A DNA stretch of 51,618 nucleotides from Spirochaetia bacterium (GTDB taxonomy: Bacteria > Spirochaetota > Spirochaetia > Treponematales > Treponemataceae), in the NCBI GenBank assembly GCA_022768865.1, contig JALELH010000004.1, positions 1-51,618 of the forward strand. Direction: 5' to 3'. Positions within the stretch are counted from its first letter, which is position 1; each line of letters begins with the position of its first letter. The position numbers and the translations under genes are program-made. The notes beneath the pieces are model-generated. The model saw only the letters and a list, made by a program, of their open reading frames with translations, was not told the origin of the DNA and did no database searches. Of this stretch, positions 43,826-51,394 are shown in pieces.

Positions 43826-44968
43826 ATGGCATACCCTAAGATTGATTTTTTGTATCTCAATGAAAAAGACATGATTGCAGCAGGCGTAAAAGACATGAAA
43901 GGCTGCATCGAAGCAATGGAAGAAATGTTCAAGCTGATGAAAGTGGGCAACTACAGAATGGGCGGTGCCAACGGAAATTCCCATGGAACCATGGTCTGCT
44001 TTCCTGCAAAGTCTCCATTCCTGGAAATGCCTGTAGACGGCCCGGACCGCCGATTTATGGCAATGCCGGCTTACCTTGGCGGAAAATTTGACATGGCAGG
44101 CATGAAGTGGTATGGCTCAAACTGTGCCAACAAAGAAAAAGGTCTTCCCCGTTCCATCCTTATGCTTACCCTTAACGACAAGGACACGGGTGCTCCAGTT
44201 GCCTACATGAGTGCCAACATCCTTTCTGCATACAGAACAGGTGCCGTTCCTGGCGTAGGATACAAATACTTTGCGCCGGAAGATTCAAAAGTCATTGCAA
44301 TCATCGGTCCGGGCGTAATGAGCAAAACAGCCCTTGCAGCCGCCATGGCAGTACGCCCGGGCATTGAAACAATCAAGGTAAAAGGACGTGGCAAGGCAAG
44401 CCTTGAAAAATTTATTGCGGCTGCAAAAAAAGACTATCCGTCCGTAAAAGAAATTTATGCAGTAGATACCATAGAAGAAGCATGCAAGGATGCAGACATT
44501 ATTTCCGTAAGCACTTCAACTCCGACTACAGGAGACACAAGCATTTATCCATACATCAAGGAAGAATGGATTAAACCCGGTGCAATCATAAGTTCAACTT
44601 CTGCCCTGCGCTTTGATGACGACTTTATCATAAACCGTGCAAGAACCGTTACGGACAACATTGCACTTTACGAAGCATGGGAAGAAGAATATGCACCTGA
44701 AGCATACAAGACGGTTCCTATTCCTGCAGTTCATGTAATGGACTTAATTGCAGAAGGCAAAATGAAAAGAGAACAGATAGACGACCTTGGAGACGTCCTT
44801 ACAGGCAAGCTTCCTGTTCACCGTGATCCAAAAGAAATCGTAGTCTATTCCGTTGGCGGCATGCCTGTAGAAGACATTGCATGGGGAACAATTGTTTACC
44901 GCAACGCTCTTGAAAAAGGAATCGGAACAAAACTAAACCTCTGGGAAACACCAGACATGATGGTTTAA
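43826..44968 (+). CDS. Ornithine cyclodeaminase/mu-crystallin-family protein
   Basis: 380 aa from the ATG at 43826, preceded by GGAGG at 43816-43820; the earlier ATG at 43814 overlaps that site. The Rossmann motif is in VIAIIGPGVMSKTALAAAM, and the substrate-side motif is YRTGAVPGVGYKYFA. Relatives are ornithine cyclodeaminase, ketimine reductase and delta1-pyrroline-2-carboxylate reductase. Next to an amine-oxidising complex, an imine reductase is an attractive role, but this is inference. Confidence 0.9.
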   Translation: MAYPKIDFLYLNEKDMIAAGVKDMKGCIEAMEEMFKLMKVGNYRMGGANGNSHGTMVCFPAKSPFLEMPVDGPDRRFMAMPAYLGGKFDMAGMKWYGSNCANKEKGLPRSILMLTLNDKDTGAPVAYMSANILSAYRTGAVPGVGYKYFAPEDSKVIAIIGPGVMSKTALAAAMAVRPGIETIKVKGRGKASLEKFIAAAKKDYPSVKEIYAVDTIEEACKDADIISVSTSTPTTGDTSIYPYIKEEWIKPGAIISSTSALRFDDDFIINRARTVTDNIALYEAWEEEYAPEAYKTVPIPAVHVMDLIAEGKMKREQIDDLGDVLTGKLPVHRDPKEIVVYSVGGMPVEDIAWGTIVYRNALEKGIGTKLNLWETPDMMV

Positions 44969-44974
44969 AAAGGA

Positions 44975-45062
44975 ATGTCACCCTGAACGTAGCATTCGCC
45001 GAATGCCTTTCAGGGTCTTTGCTACATTAATTATATAGATTCTGAATCAAGTTCAGAATGAC
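44975..45062. repeat. GTCAYYCTGAA-type repeat inside the OCD-PII operon
   Basis: Contains an inverted CCCTGAA/TTTCAGGG pair and a stem ATTCTGAA/TTCAGAAT (45039-45046 with 45052-45059) just upstream of the PII ribosome site (AGGAG, 45068-45072). It may act as an attenuator or mRNA end between the two genes. Confidence 0.65.
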
Positions 45063-45078
45063 TTTTTAGGAGAATATT

Positions 45079-45444
45079 ATGGAAGAAAAATTCAGTCGTG
45101 TAGAAGTTATAACAGGCATATCTAAAATTACGGCACTACAAAGTGCTTTAGGAAAATTCCACATAACGGGAATGACAGTTTACCAGGTTCTTGGCTGCGG
45201 CGTTCAGCACGGAACACAGGAATTTGAAGTAGAAGAAAAAAAAGAAATCCAGCTTCTGCCAAAGGAAGTTGTAATGATTGTTTTGCCTACATCAGAAGTT
45301 GACGACTTAATAGAATTCCTAAAAAAGGAACTTTATACAGGCCACATCGGAGACGGAAAGATTTTTGTTTCTGAAGTAACAAACATTGTCCGCGTACGCA
45401 CCGGAGAAGAAGGCATGGATGCACTTATTTCCGGAGACAAGTAA
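45079..45444 (+). CDS. PII-family (GlnB/GlnK-like) regulatory protein
   Basis: 121 aa. The fold markers are present: the KITALQSALGKFHITGMTVYQVLGCG start, VVMIVLPTSEVDDLI, and the GHIGDGKIFVSEV loop that binds 2-oxoglutarate/ATP. The T-loop (VQHGTQEFEVEEKKEIQL) has no Tyr at the usual uridylylation position and differs from GlnB/GlnK. PII proteins sense 2-oxoglutarate and adenylates. No amtB or glnA is beside it; it lies 35 bp before an amino-acid permease, which may be its partner. Confidence 0.93.
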   Translation: MEEKFSRVEVITGISKITALQSALGKFHITGMTVYQVLGCGVQHGTQEFEVEEKKEIQLLPKEVVMIVLPTSEVDDLIEFLKKELYTGHIGDGKIFVSEVTNIVRVRTGEEGMDALISGDK

Positions 45445-45479
45445 GGCTATTGATAACTGAATACTAACCAGAGGATTTT

Positions 45480-46958
45480 ATGGAAGGACAAAAAAAGTTA
45501 GGATTACCTAGTGTAATTGCAACGGGCGTAGGCCTTATAGTTGCAACAAGCTGTTTACTTTCTATCGGGCAGGGATCAAGCATATTGGGAACACCCTTTA
45601 TCTTTACCATGTCCATTGCCTGTGCGTTCAATATTTTAACAGCCCTGTCAATCTGTGAACTAAATGCACTTATGCCAAACTTAACAGGCGGACTTGCACA
45701 GTTCACACTTGCAAGCTGCGGGCCGTTCATTACAATCATAACAAACATGGGCGGCTTTATATGCTGCCAGATGATTCTTGGAAGTTCTGAAGCAGCCATG
45801 TTCGGAAACACAATTGCAGAAGTCTTGCCGCAGATTCCCGTAAGCCCTGCCATGTGGTCCATAGCCTTAATACTGATTCTTTTTGTGCTGAATCTTTTTG
45901 GCGTAGACATGTTTGCAAAAGTCCAGAACATAGTTGCCTACGGATTAATCGGTTCCCTTGTAGTAATGGGAATTTTAGGCTGCATTAAAATCAATCCTGC
46001 AAGTGTAGTTGAACAGCCGGCAGTCTTAACCCAGAACTTTGGAGACACGTTCTCTCTTTTAGGACTTGCCTTCTTTCTTTTTATCGGCGTTGAATTCATA
46101 GTTCCTGTTTCGCCAAACGTAAAGAACGCAAGAAAGCTTGTTCCCCTTGGAATGGTTTTAAGCCTTGTAATAATTCTTGCAATGCAGGTTATTATGGTTT
46201 TCGGATTCAGGAACTACACTGCATGGGAAGAATTAGGCAAAAGCCCTGTTCCCCACATTTTATATGGTTCACTGCTTTTAGGAAAACCGGGCGTAATATG
46301 GATGTCCATTGTTTCCATGCTTGCCGTAATCAGCACCTTGAACACGGCAATCTTTGGCGTAAGCCAGCTTTGTGCAGGCATGGCAAAAATCGGCCTGCTT
46401 CCGGCATTCTTCCTGAAGAGGACAAAATCCGGTTCTGCATATCCTGGAATGATTTTAGTTGCCCTTGCCCTTTCGCTGATAAATGCAACGGGCTTAACTT
46501 CAAGCGATTCCCTTGTATTCCTTATCATGACGGGATGCACCTTCTGGATTTTCTGCTACATTATGGTTCACATTGACGTAATCATTTTAAGGAAGAAGCT
46601 TCCAAAGGCACCAAGAACCTTTAAGCTGCCACTGGGGATTTTAATTCCGGTCTTAGGCGTTTTAGGAAATGCTGCCATGATATGGAACATTGACCCTGAC
46701 TTTAAAAACAAGATGACAATCTATTCTGTTTTTGCAGGTGTTTCATTAGTTCTTGCAGTTTACGCTTTCTTCTGGTGTAAGTATGTAATCAAAAGGCCTT
46801 TGTTTAAAGGCTATGCCGTTAAGGAAGTTATGGCAATGGATACAGACCTTTATCAGATAAGGCACTACCCTGTCCTTGCAAAGAAACTTCATCTTGAAGC
46901 AGAACCGGATGTAAGCCCTGTTTCAGCAGACACAAACACAGGAACCCGCCCGGAGTAG
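45480..46958 (+). CDS. APC-superfamily amino acid permease
   Basis: 492 aa with about 12 transmembrane helices. The N-terminal segment (GLPSVIATGVGLIVATSCLLSIGQG) matches the APC helix 1 pattern. The central VEFIVPVSPNVKNARKLVPLGM carries the conserved E and N-x-R-pattern of helix 6-7 transporters. The last ~40 residues are a soluble tail. It imports an amino acid or similar amine. Position after PII, downstream of the OCD-family gene, ties its substrate to the oxidase. Confidence 0.93.
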   Translation: MEGQKKLGLPSVIATGVGLIVATSCLLSIGQGSSILGTPFIFTMSIACAFNILTALSICELNALMPNLTGGLAQFTLASCGPFITIITNMGGFICCQMILGSSEAAMFGNTIAEVLPQIPVSPAMWSIALILILFVLNLFGVDMFAKVQNIVAYGLIGSLVVMGILGCIKINPASVVEQPAVLTQNFGDTFSLLGLAFFLFIGVEFIVPVSPNVKNARKLVPLGMVLSLVIILAMQVIMVFGFRNYTAWEELGKSPVPHILYGSLLLGKPGVIWMSIVSMLAVISTLNTAIFGVSQLCAGMAKIGLLPAFFLKRTKSGSAYPGMILVALALSLINATGLTSSDSLVFLIMTGCTFWIFCYIMVHIDVIILRKKLPKAPRTFKLPLGILIPVLGVLGNAAMIWNIDPDFKNKMTIYSVFAGVSLVLAVYAFFWCKYVIKRPLFKGYAVKEVMAMDTDLYQIRHYPVLAKKLHLEAEPDVSPVSADTNTGTRPE

Positions 46959-46964
46959 CTAAAT

Positions 46965-47157
46965 GGTCAAATGTCGGGTTATAAAATAATTTACTACTTT
47001 TAAGAAAATAGACGCCTCTCGGCAGAACCAGGCCTGAAAAAAAGGCTTCCGCACTTCGTTTGTGCAGATTTTTTTTCATTCCTGAACCTGCCTACGGCGT
47101 CTATGCTCAAAAAAAATATATATACTATCTAATTATTCTTAAATCCGACATTTGACC
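46965..47157 (-). repeat. Palindromic repeat family 1, copy 5 (best-preserved)
   Basis: 193 bp with the best-preserved ends: GGTCAAATGTCGGGTT (46965-46980) and AATCCGACATTTGACC (47142-47157), paired over all but one or two positions. The middle stem is TAGACGCC/GGCGTCTA. Minus-strand frame MKKNLHKRSAEAFFSG... runs on through the left arm. It begins seven bases after the permease stop, so it may double as a transcription end. Confidence 0.92.
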
Positions 47158-47180
47158 CTAAGCAAAAAAAGAGCATCAGG

Positions 47181-47819
47181 TTACTTTTTAACAACCACAA
47201 GGTTCCTTTCGTGGTCTTCCAGGAAAGGAACTGTCAGCTTTACTTTTTCGTAAGTCGGAATTAAAAACTTAACTTCTTCCATCTCTGCAATTATTTTTTC
47301 TTCACGCGCCTTGTAAGCGGCAAGATGTCCGCCTTTTTTAAGCATCTTCAAAAGAGCCTTTGTAATCTTTTTGTCAAAGGGATGGAAGGCGCGGAAAACT
47401 TCAACTTCAAAAAGTTCAGGCTCTACTAAGTCCACCTGCTTACATAGAACGTGAACATTCTTTAAACCCATTGCCTTAACTGCACTTTCTAAAAATGCAC
47501 AGCGCTTTTCCATGCGTTCAACTAAAGTAAAATCTGCATCAGGGAAAGCAACTGCAAGTGGAATGCCCGGGCAGCCGCCGCCACTGCCAATGTCAGCAGC
47601 CTTTGTATTTTCTTTAATTAAGTTTTTAAGATAAGGAACGGCAGCAAGGGAATCAAGAACGTGGTTTACATAAAGTTCATCTTCCGTGTCTGCCTTCATT
47701 AAGTTATAGGTTTTGTTGAATTCCATAACGCAATGGCAGTAAGTTTCAAGCTGTTCAATCTGTGTGGCAGAAAATTCAAGTGCAAGTTTTTTTAATCCTT
47801 CAGAAAGTTTTGCGTTCAT
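47181..47819 (-). CDS. rsmG: 16S rRNA (guanine527-N7)-methyltransferase
   Basis: 212 aa. AdoMet motif ADIGSGGGCPGIPLAV, then FTLVERMEKRCAFLESAVKAMGL and VFRAFHPFDK; YNLMK and HVLDSL are N-terminal RsmG signatures. It methylates G527 of 16S rRNA. A one-base overlap joins it to the exported protein gene upstream. Low-level streptomycin resistance follows loss of this enzyme in other bacteria. Confidence 0.96.
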   Translation of the reverse strand: MNAKLSEGLKKLALEFSATQIEQLETYCHCVMEFNKTYNLMKADTEDELYVNHVLDSLAAVPYLKNLIKENTKAADIGSGGGCPGIPLAVAFPDADFTLVERMEKRCAFLESAVKAMGLKNVHVLCKQVDLVEPELFEVEVFRAFHPFDKKITKALLKMLKKGGHLAAYKAREEKIIAEMEEVKFLIPTYEKVKLTVPFLEDHERNLVVVKK

Positions 47820-48709
47820 CAGTCTTCCTTATTTGCGCCAAGGTCAATTAAAAGTTCCATCTTCCAGTCCGGCTCATCTGTGCGCATGGTAACAAGATTG
47901 CCCGTGCGCATGGCAGAAAGCTGCGGCTTTTTAGAAAGCTGGTAAAGGAAGGAATATTCGTTAAGATAATCCTGCGTAACGCTTGCCGCTGCATTGTAGT
48001 TTACGGCACTGTTATTGGTTGCAGAATTCTTAAACAAAATATGGAAAGTTTCCGTCCTCTGCTTGCCGTCACTTAAATAGCGCCTGTCACCAGTAACAAG
48101 AAAAGAACCGTCCTGCTGAACATCAGAAATATAGACTTTCTTGCAGGTCTTTAAAATGTCATAGTTGTTAACGTTGAACCTTAAAATCCTTGATGTCGCT
48201 TTTTCCGCCGCAGAAGTCAGGCTGTTGCTTGAAACTACTGGAGCAGAAGCAACGGCAGTCACAGGTTTTGCAGCAGGAATTTCCTTTGTGTTCTTCTTGA
48301 TTTCTTCAATCTCTGTAAGGACCTTTTCAAGGATTTCCTTTGTTTCAGAAGTTGTCTGTGTTGTATAAATATTTCCCGGCAGGGCGGAACCCGTAACGCT
48401 TCCTAAAAGGCCCATGCTGCTTAAGGCAGAAAGGTCGCCTGCAGTAAGGGTTGATGCAATTTTCTTTGCTTCTTTGTTTTTTTCTTCTTCAGTCTTAGCG
48501 GCCTCTTTTTTTGCGGCAGTGCTGTTCTTCTTTGCCGTGTTTACGAAATTATTCTGAAAAGACGGAACATAAAAACCGCTGCCTATTGTAGGAGTCGTAA
48601 CTGTAGGCATGGAAGGTGCCGTAACGGAACCAATGCCTGACTGTGCAAAAAGTGCAGATGCAAAAATCACACCGGCACCTGCAAGAAAAAATCTTTTAAA
48701 GGCTTGCAA
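47819..48709 (-). CDS. Exported hypothetical protein (TTG start)
   Basis: 296 aa from a TTG at 48709, chosen because GGAGG lies seven bases before it and because it gives a clean signal peptide (QAFKRFFLAGAGVIFASALFAQ). The longer frame from 48802 would put an unlikely 31-residue tail ahead of that. After the signal: a Thr/Ala/Lys-rich segment with coiled-coil potential (about 75-110, KKEAAKTEEEKNKEAKK), then a C-terminal beta domain (about 185-290). No family recognised. The start overlaps the end of the HExxH gene by 14 bp. Confidence 0.65.
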   Translation of the reverse strand: MQAFKRFFLAGAGVIFASALFAQSGIGSVTAPSMPTVTTPTIGSGFYVPSFQNNFVNTAKKNSTAAKKEAAKTEEEKNKEAKKIASTLTAGDLSALSSMGLLGSVTGSALPGNIYTTQTTSETKEILEKVLTEIEEIKKNTKEIPAAKPVTAVASAPVVSSNSLTSAAEKATSRILRFNVNNYDILKTCKKVYISDVQQDGSFLVTGDRRYLSDGKQRTETFHILFKNSATNNSAVNYNAAASVTQDYLNEYSFLYQLSKKPQLSAMRTGNLVTMRTDEPDWKMELLIDLGANKED

Positions 48710-49505
48710 GGCTTTCCTCCACGTATTCAAGACGCTGTGTAAGTTCGTTGATTGTTTTTGTAAGGCGTGCGCGCTCTTTTTCAAGCTTTTCCTTAGGGTC
48801 AACTTCCTTTGCCTTTTTCTTCATCATGGCAATTACGCTGTCAGGGCTTTTGCCGCTTTTAATTGCTTCTACGGCCTTTGCCTTTTCGTCTGCCTTTTTT
48901 AGGCCTGCAACAATCTTCATGTTGTCAAAGCCAAGTTCTGCATCTTCGTCCGGCAGCATGCCAACTTTCTTTACGCTCTTTACCGTTGTGCGCGGAATCT
49001 GAAGAACACGGTCAATGTAATCTTCATAGCGGATGTTGCACTGTTCACAAAGGGCCTGTGCCTTAATCAATGTGCGGCCCAGGTCTATCATAATCTGACC
49101 GTTAGGCTCAATGTATTTTTCCTTTATTTCCTTTGTAAGTGCTTCAAGTTCCGGGGAAAGGGTCATGTCCAGCTTGTAGTAGCCTTTCTGTTCTGCAACT
49201 TCAAGGAGAGCATGGAACTTTGCCCAGAAAGCATTGGTGTGGCTTCTGGCGCAGTGCGGCGGTTCCTTGCCGCCGTTGGCAATTATGTCCTGTTCATTTA
49301 TAAGGTGATGTGTGTATTCGTGAATTGCCGTATAAATAAGCTGGTTGTCTGTCTTAAAGTTTTTATTGTGTAAAAGGATTTCCCTTGTGTCCGGCTTGTA
49401 AAGTCCGTTTACCCTTTTGCTGTCCTTGCCCGTCATTATTACGGTAAAGTCAAGTTCAGAAGGTTCAATGTCCAGAAGAATTTCCTTAATCTTTGCGTTG
49501 TCCAT
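48696..49505 (-). CDS. HExxH metallopeptidase-like protein of unknown function
   Basis: 269 aa. The zinc motif HEYTH is in IYTAIHEYTHHLIN (about 58-71), preceded by NGLYKPDTREILLHNKNF, as in minigluzincin or ImmA-like domains. A central region (about 140-180, LGRTLIKAQALCEQCNIRYEDY) looks like a helix-turn-helix. The C-terminal ~70 residues are a Lys/Glu-rich coiled coil. The -10 is eight bases before the ATG. Forms a three-gene run with the exported protein and rsmG. Confidence 0.65.
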   Translation of the reverse strand: MDNAKIKEILLDIEPSELDFTVIMTGKDSKRVNGLYKPDTREILLHNKNFKTDNQLIYTAIHEYTHHLINEQDIIANGGKEPPHCARSHTNAFWAKFHALLEVAEQKGYYKLDMTLSPELEALTKEIKEKYIEPNGQIMIDLGRTLIKAQALCEQCNIRYEDYIDRVLQIPRTTVKSVKKVGMLPDEDAELGFDNMKIVAGLKKADEKAKAVEAIKSGKSPDSVIAMMKKKAKEVDPKEKLEKERARLTKTINELTQRLEYVEESLASL

Positions 49506-49513
49506 ATCTGGGC

Positions 49514-49519
49514 ATTATA
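49514..49519 (-). promoter_or_regulatory. -10 box of the HExxH gene, leaderless spacing
   Basis: TATAAT on the minus strand, eight bases before the ATG at 49505. A TAGAAA 17 bases upstream may be the -35. No ribosome site fits. Confidence 0.5.
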
Positions 49520-49551
49520 TCCCAGATTAAGGTTTTTTTCTATATTGTTTA

Positions 49552-49686
49552 GTCATGCTGAACTTTCCTAGTCATTCTGACGAAGGTCAGAATCTGTGTC
49601 ACCCTGAACTTGATTCAGGGTCTGTGTTGTTTTACCATTGCAGACCCTGAGCGCCCTCAGGGTGACAAACGCAACTTCGGAATGAC
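49552..49686. repeat. Direct repeat A, downstream flank of the DUF4143 gene
   Basis: GTCAYYCTGAA-type sequence with several hairpins. Its segment from GAACTTTCC to AGAATCTG and its later segment from CTGTGTTG to ATGAC recur in the same order and orientation at 51172-51322. Next to it, GGTATGACATGC is repeated twice (about 49698-49731). Confidence 0.8.
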
Positions 49687-49738
49687 AGAACGCCGTTGGG
49701 TATGACATGCTTTAGTAGGGTATGACATGCGACCATAC

Positions 49739-51034
49739 CTACTTTAAATAATCTTCTTCCAGAAGAAACTTTTTTATACCGATGTATTGAATGCCTTCAT
49801 CATCCTGCCATGGTTCAATATCGTCTTTTACCACTACAATTTTTTGAAACGAATCATTAATGCGACGCAGTGAATTGATTTCCTGCAATCGTTTTTCTTC
49901 ACTGTCAATATTCAATGCTGATTGAATATAAAAACGCCTGCTTCCTTTATTTGCCACAAAATCTATTTCAAGAAAATTCCGCTGACTTTTTCCGTCGGCA
50001 TTTTTTGAATTATGTTCAACAACACCAACATCCACATCAAATCCACGGACTTTAAGTTCATTAAAAATGACGTTTTCCATAATATGATTTTCTTCCTGCT
50101 GGCGAAAATTCAACCTTGCATTACGAAGACCAATATCAACAAAGTAATATTTTAAAGGCGTGCTGATATATTTTTTCCCCTTTACATCATAGCGGAGCGC
50201 ACTGTCTATAAGAAAGGCATCTTTAAAATATTCAAGATATGTGCTTATTGTTTCGGGGGCAATATTTATTTTTTTTAAGGTTTTAAAAGTGTTTGAAAGA
50301 TTCAGCGGATTTGTCAAGGAACCTACAGATGATGAAATTACATTTAAGAGCTCTTCAAGATTGGATGAATCCTTTACAAGTTTGTGCCTTTCAAGAACAT
50401 CTTTTATATAAGTTCCGGTAAATAAATCTTTAAGATACTTGCTTTTTTCTTCAGGAGTTTTTTTTGTTACGGCAAGAGGCATTCCGCCGTATGTGTAATA
50501 TTCCCGCCATGCCTTAGACTTATCACCAGAATACCAGTTATAAAATTCACTGAAAGACAAAGGGTAAACCCTTACTTCATCACCTCGGTCACGGAATTCT
50601 GTAAGAATATCAGACGAAAGCATTTTTGAATTGCTGCCGGTAATGTAAAGGTCAATGTTTCTGATTTTCATAAGTCCAAGGACGGTGTCTACAAATGAAA
50701 TTTTAGAATCGCTATTTGAAATGTATGGATTTTGAATTGATTCTACTTTTTGAATTTCATCAAGAAAAACGTAATACTGCTTTGATTTATCCTTTACAAG
50801 ACTGCGAATATGATTATCTAGTTCTATGGGATTTCTGTATTTTGCATTTGCTGTTTCGTCTAAGGCAAGTTCAATAATCTGCTTTTCTTTTATACCCTGG
50901 CTTATAAGATATTCATGATATATGGTGAATAGAAGGAAAGACTTTCCACAGCGTCGGTTGCCAGTAATGATCTTGATAAGTCCGTTTTCTTTTTTTGCAA
51001 TCAGTTTGGCTAAATATTGTGGTCGCTCAATCAT
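49739..51034 (-). CDS. DUF4143-family ATPase (AAA + nuclease-like C-terminal domain)
   Basis: 431 aa. Walker A in IITGNRRCGKSFLL (about 22-35), Walker B in YYVFLDEIQKV, sensor-like ITGSNSKML, then the DUF4143 domain (about 200-370) with FVDIGLRNARL and EIDFVAN, the PD-(D/E)xK-like part. Related genes are scattered in accessory regions and of unknown function. Base use is more AT-rich than its neighbours, and repeats A and B flank it, so it was probably acquired. A CAGGA ribosome site lies at the edge of a palindrome. Confidence 0.9.
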   Translation of the reverse strand: MIERPQYLAKLIAKKENGLIKIITGNRRCGKSFLLFTIYHEYLISQGIKEKQIIELALDETANAKYRNPIELDNHIRSLVKDKSKQYYVFLDEIQKVESIQNPYISNSDSKISFVDTVLGLMKIRNIDLYITGSNSKMLSSDILTEFRDRGDEVRVYPLSFSEFYNWYSGDKSKAWREYYTYGGMPLAVTKKTPEEKSKYLKDLFTGTYIKDVLERHKLVKDSSNLEELLNVISSSVGSLTNPLNLSNTFKTLKKINIAPETISTYLEYFKDAFLIDSALRYDVKGKKYISTPLKYYFVDIGLRNARLNFRQQEENHIMENVIFNELKVRGFDVDVGVVEHNSKNADGKSQRNFLEIDFVANKGSRRFYIQSALNIDSEEKRLQEINSLRRINDSFQKIVVVKDDIEPWQDDEGIQYIGIKKFLLEEDYLK

Positions 51035-51045
51035 TTAATCAGTTC

Positions 51046-51155
51046 CTGAAATTTTTGCGTATTTACGCATTTTTTTCAGATTGAATTATATATTCTTTAT
51101 CTTTATTCCGCAACTTTATATCTGAAATTTTTGCGTATTTACGCAAAAATTTCAG
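51046..51155. promoter_or_regulatory. Two 34-bp palindromes upstream of the DUF4143 gene
   Basis: At 51122-51155 a perfect palindrome: arms of 16 (CTGAAATTTTTGCGTA and its complement) around TT. A second, slightly damaged copy lies at 51046-51079, the same orientation, 76 bp away and 11 bp before the ATG. The inner one overlaps the ribosome site, so it may hide it in the mRNA; both could also be operator sites for a dimeric protein. Confidence 0.7.
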
Positions 51156-51171
51156 CATCTCACGTCATGGC

Positions 51172-51322
51172 GTCACCCTGAACTTTCCTAGTCATTCTGA
51201 CGAAGGTCAGAATCTGCTTCTGTTGTTTACCTGTGCATAGATCCCGAACTTCAGGGGCTGTGTTGTTTTACCGTTGCAGCCCCTGAGCGTCCTCAGGGTG
51301 ACAAACGCAACTTCGGGATGAC
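51172..51322. repeat. Direct repeat B, upstream flank of the DUF4143 gene
   Basis: Same order and orientation as repeat A at 49552. The first 36 bases after the GTCA start and the last ~70 bases match closely; the middle differs. A further AT-poor stretch to 51394 holds only short CCTGAACT-like remnants. Confidence 0.8.
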
Positions 51323-51394
51323 GTGCTTTTCTTTTCAACCTGAACTCGCCTGTGTCAGTCTGAACTTAATCAACTGAAAGCCCGGAAGATTCCA

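Noticed and set aside
48709..48802. Longer start for the exported protein at 47819
   Set aside because: The extra 31 residues would come before a clean signal peptide and overlap the upstream gene; a TTG with GGAGG fits better.
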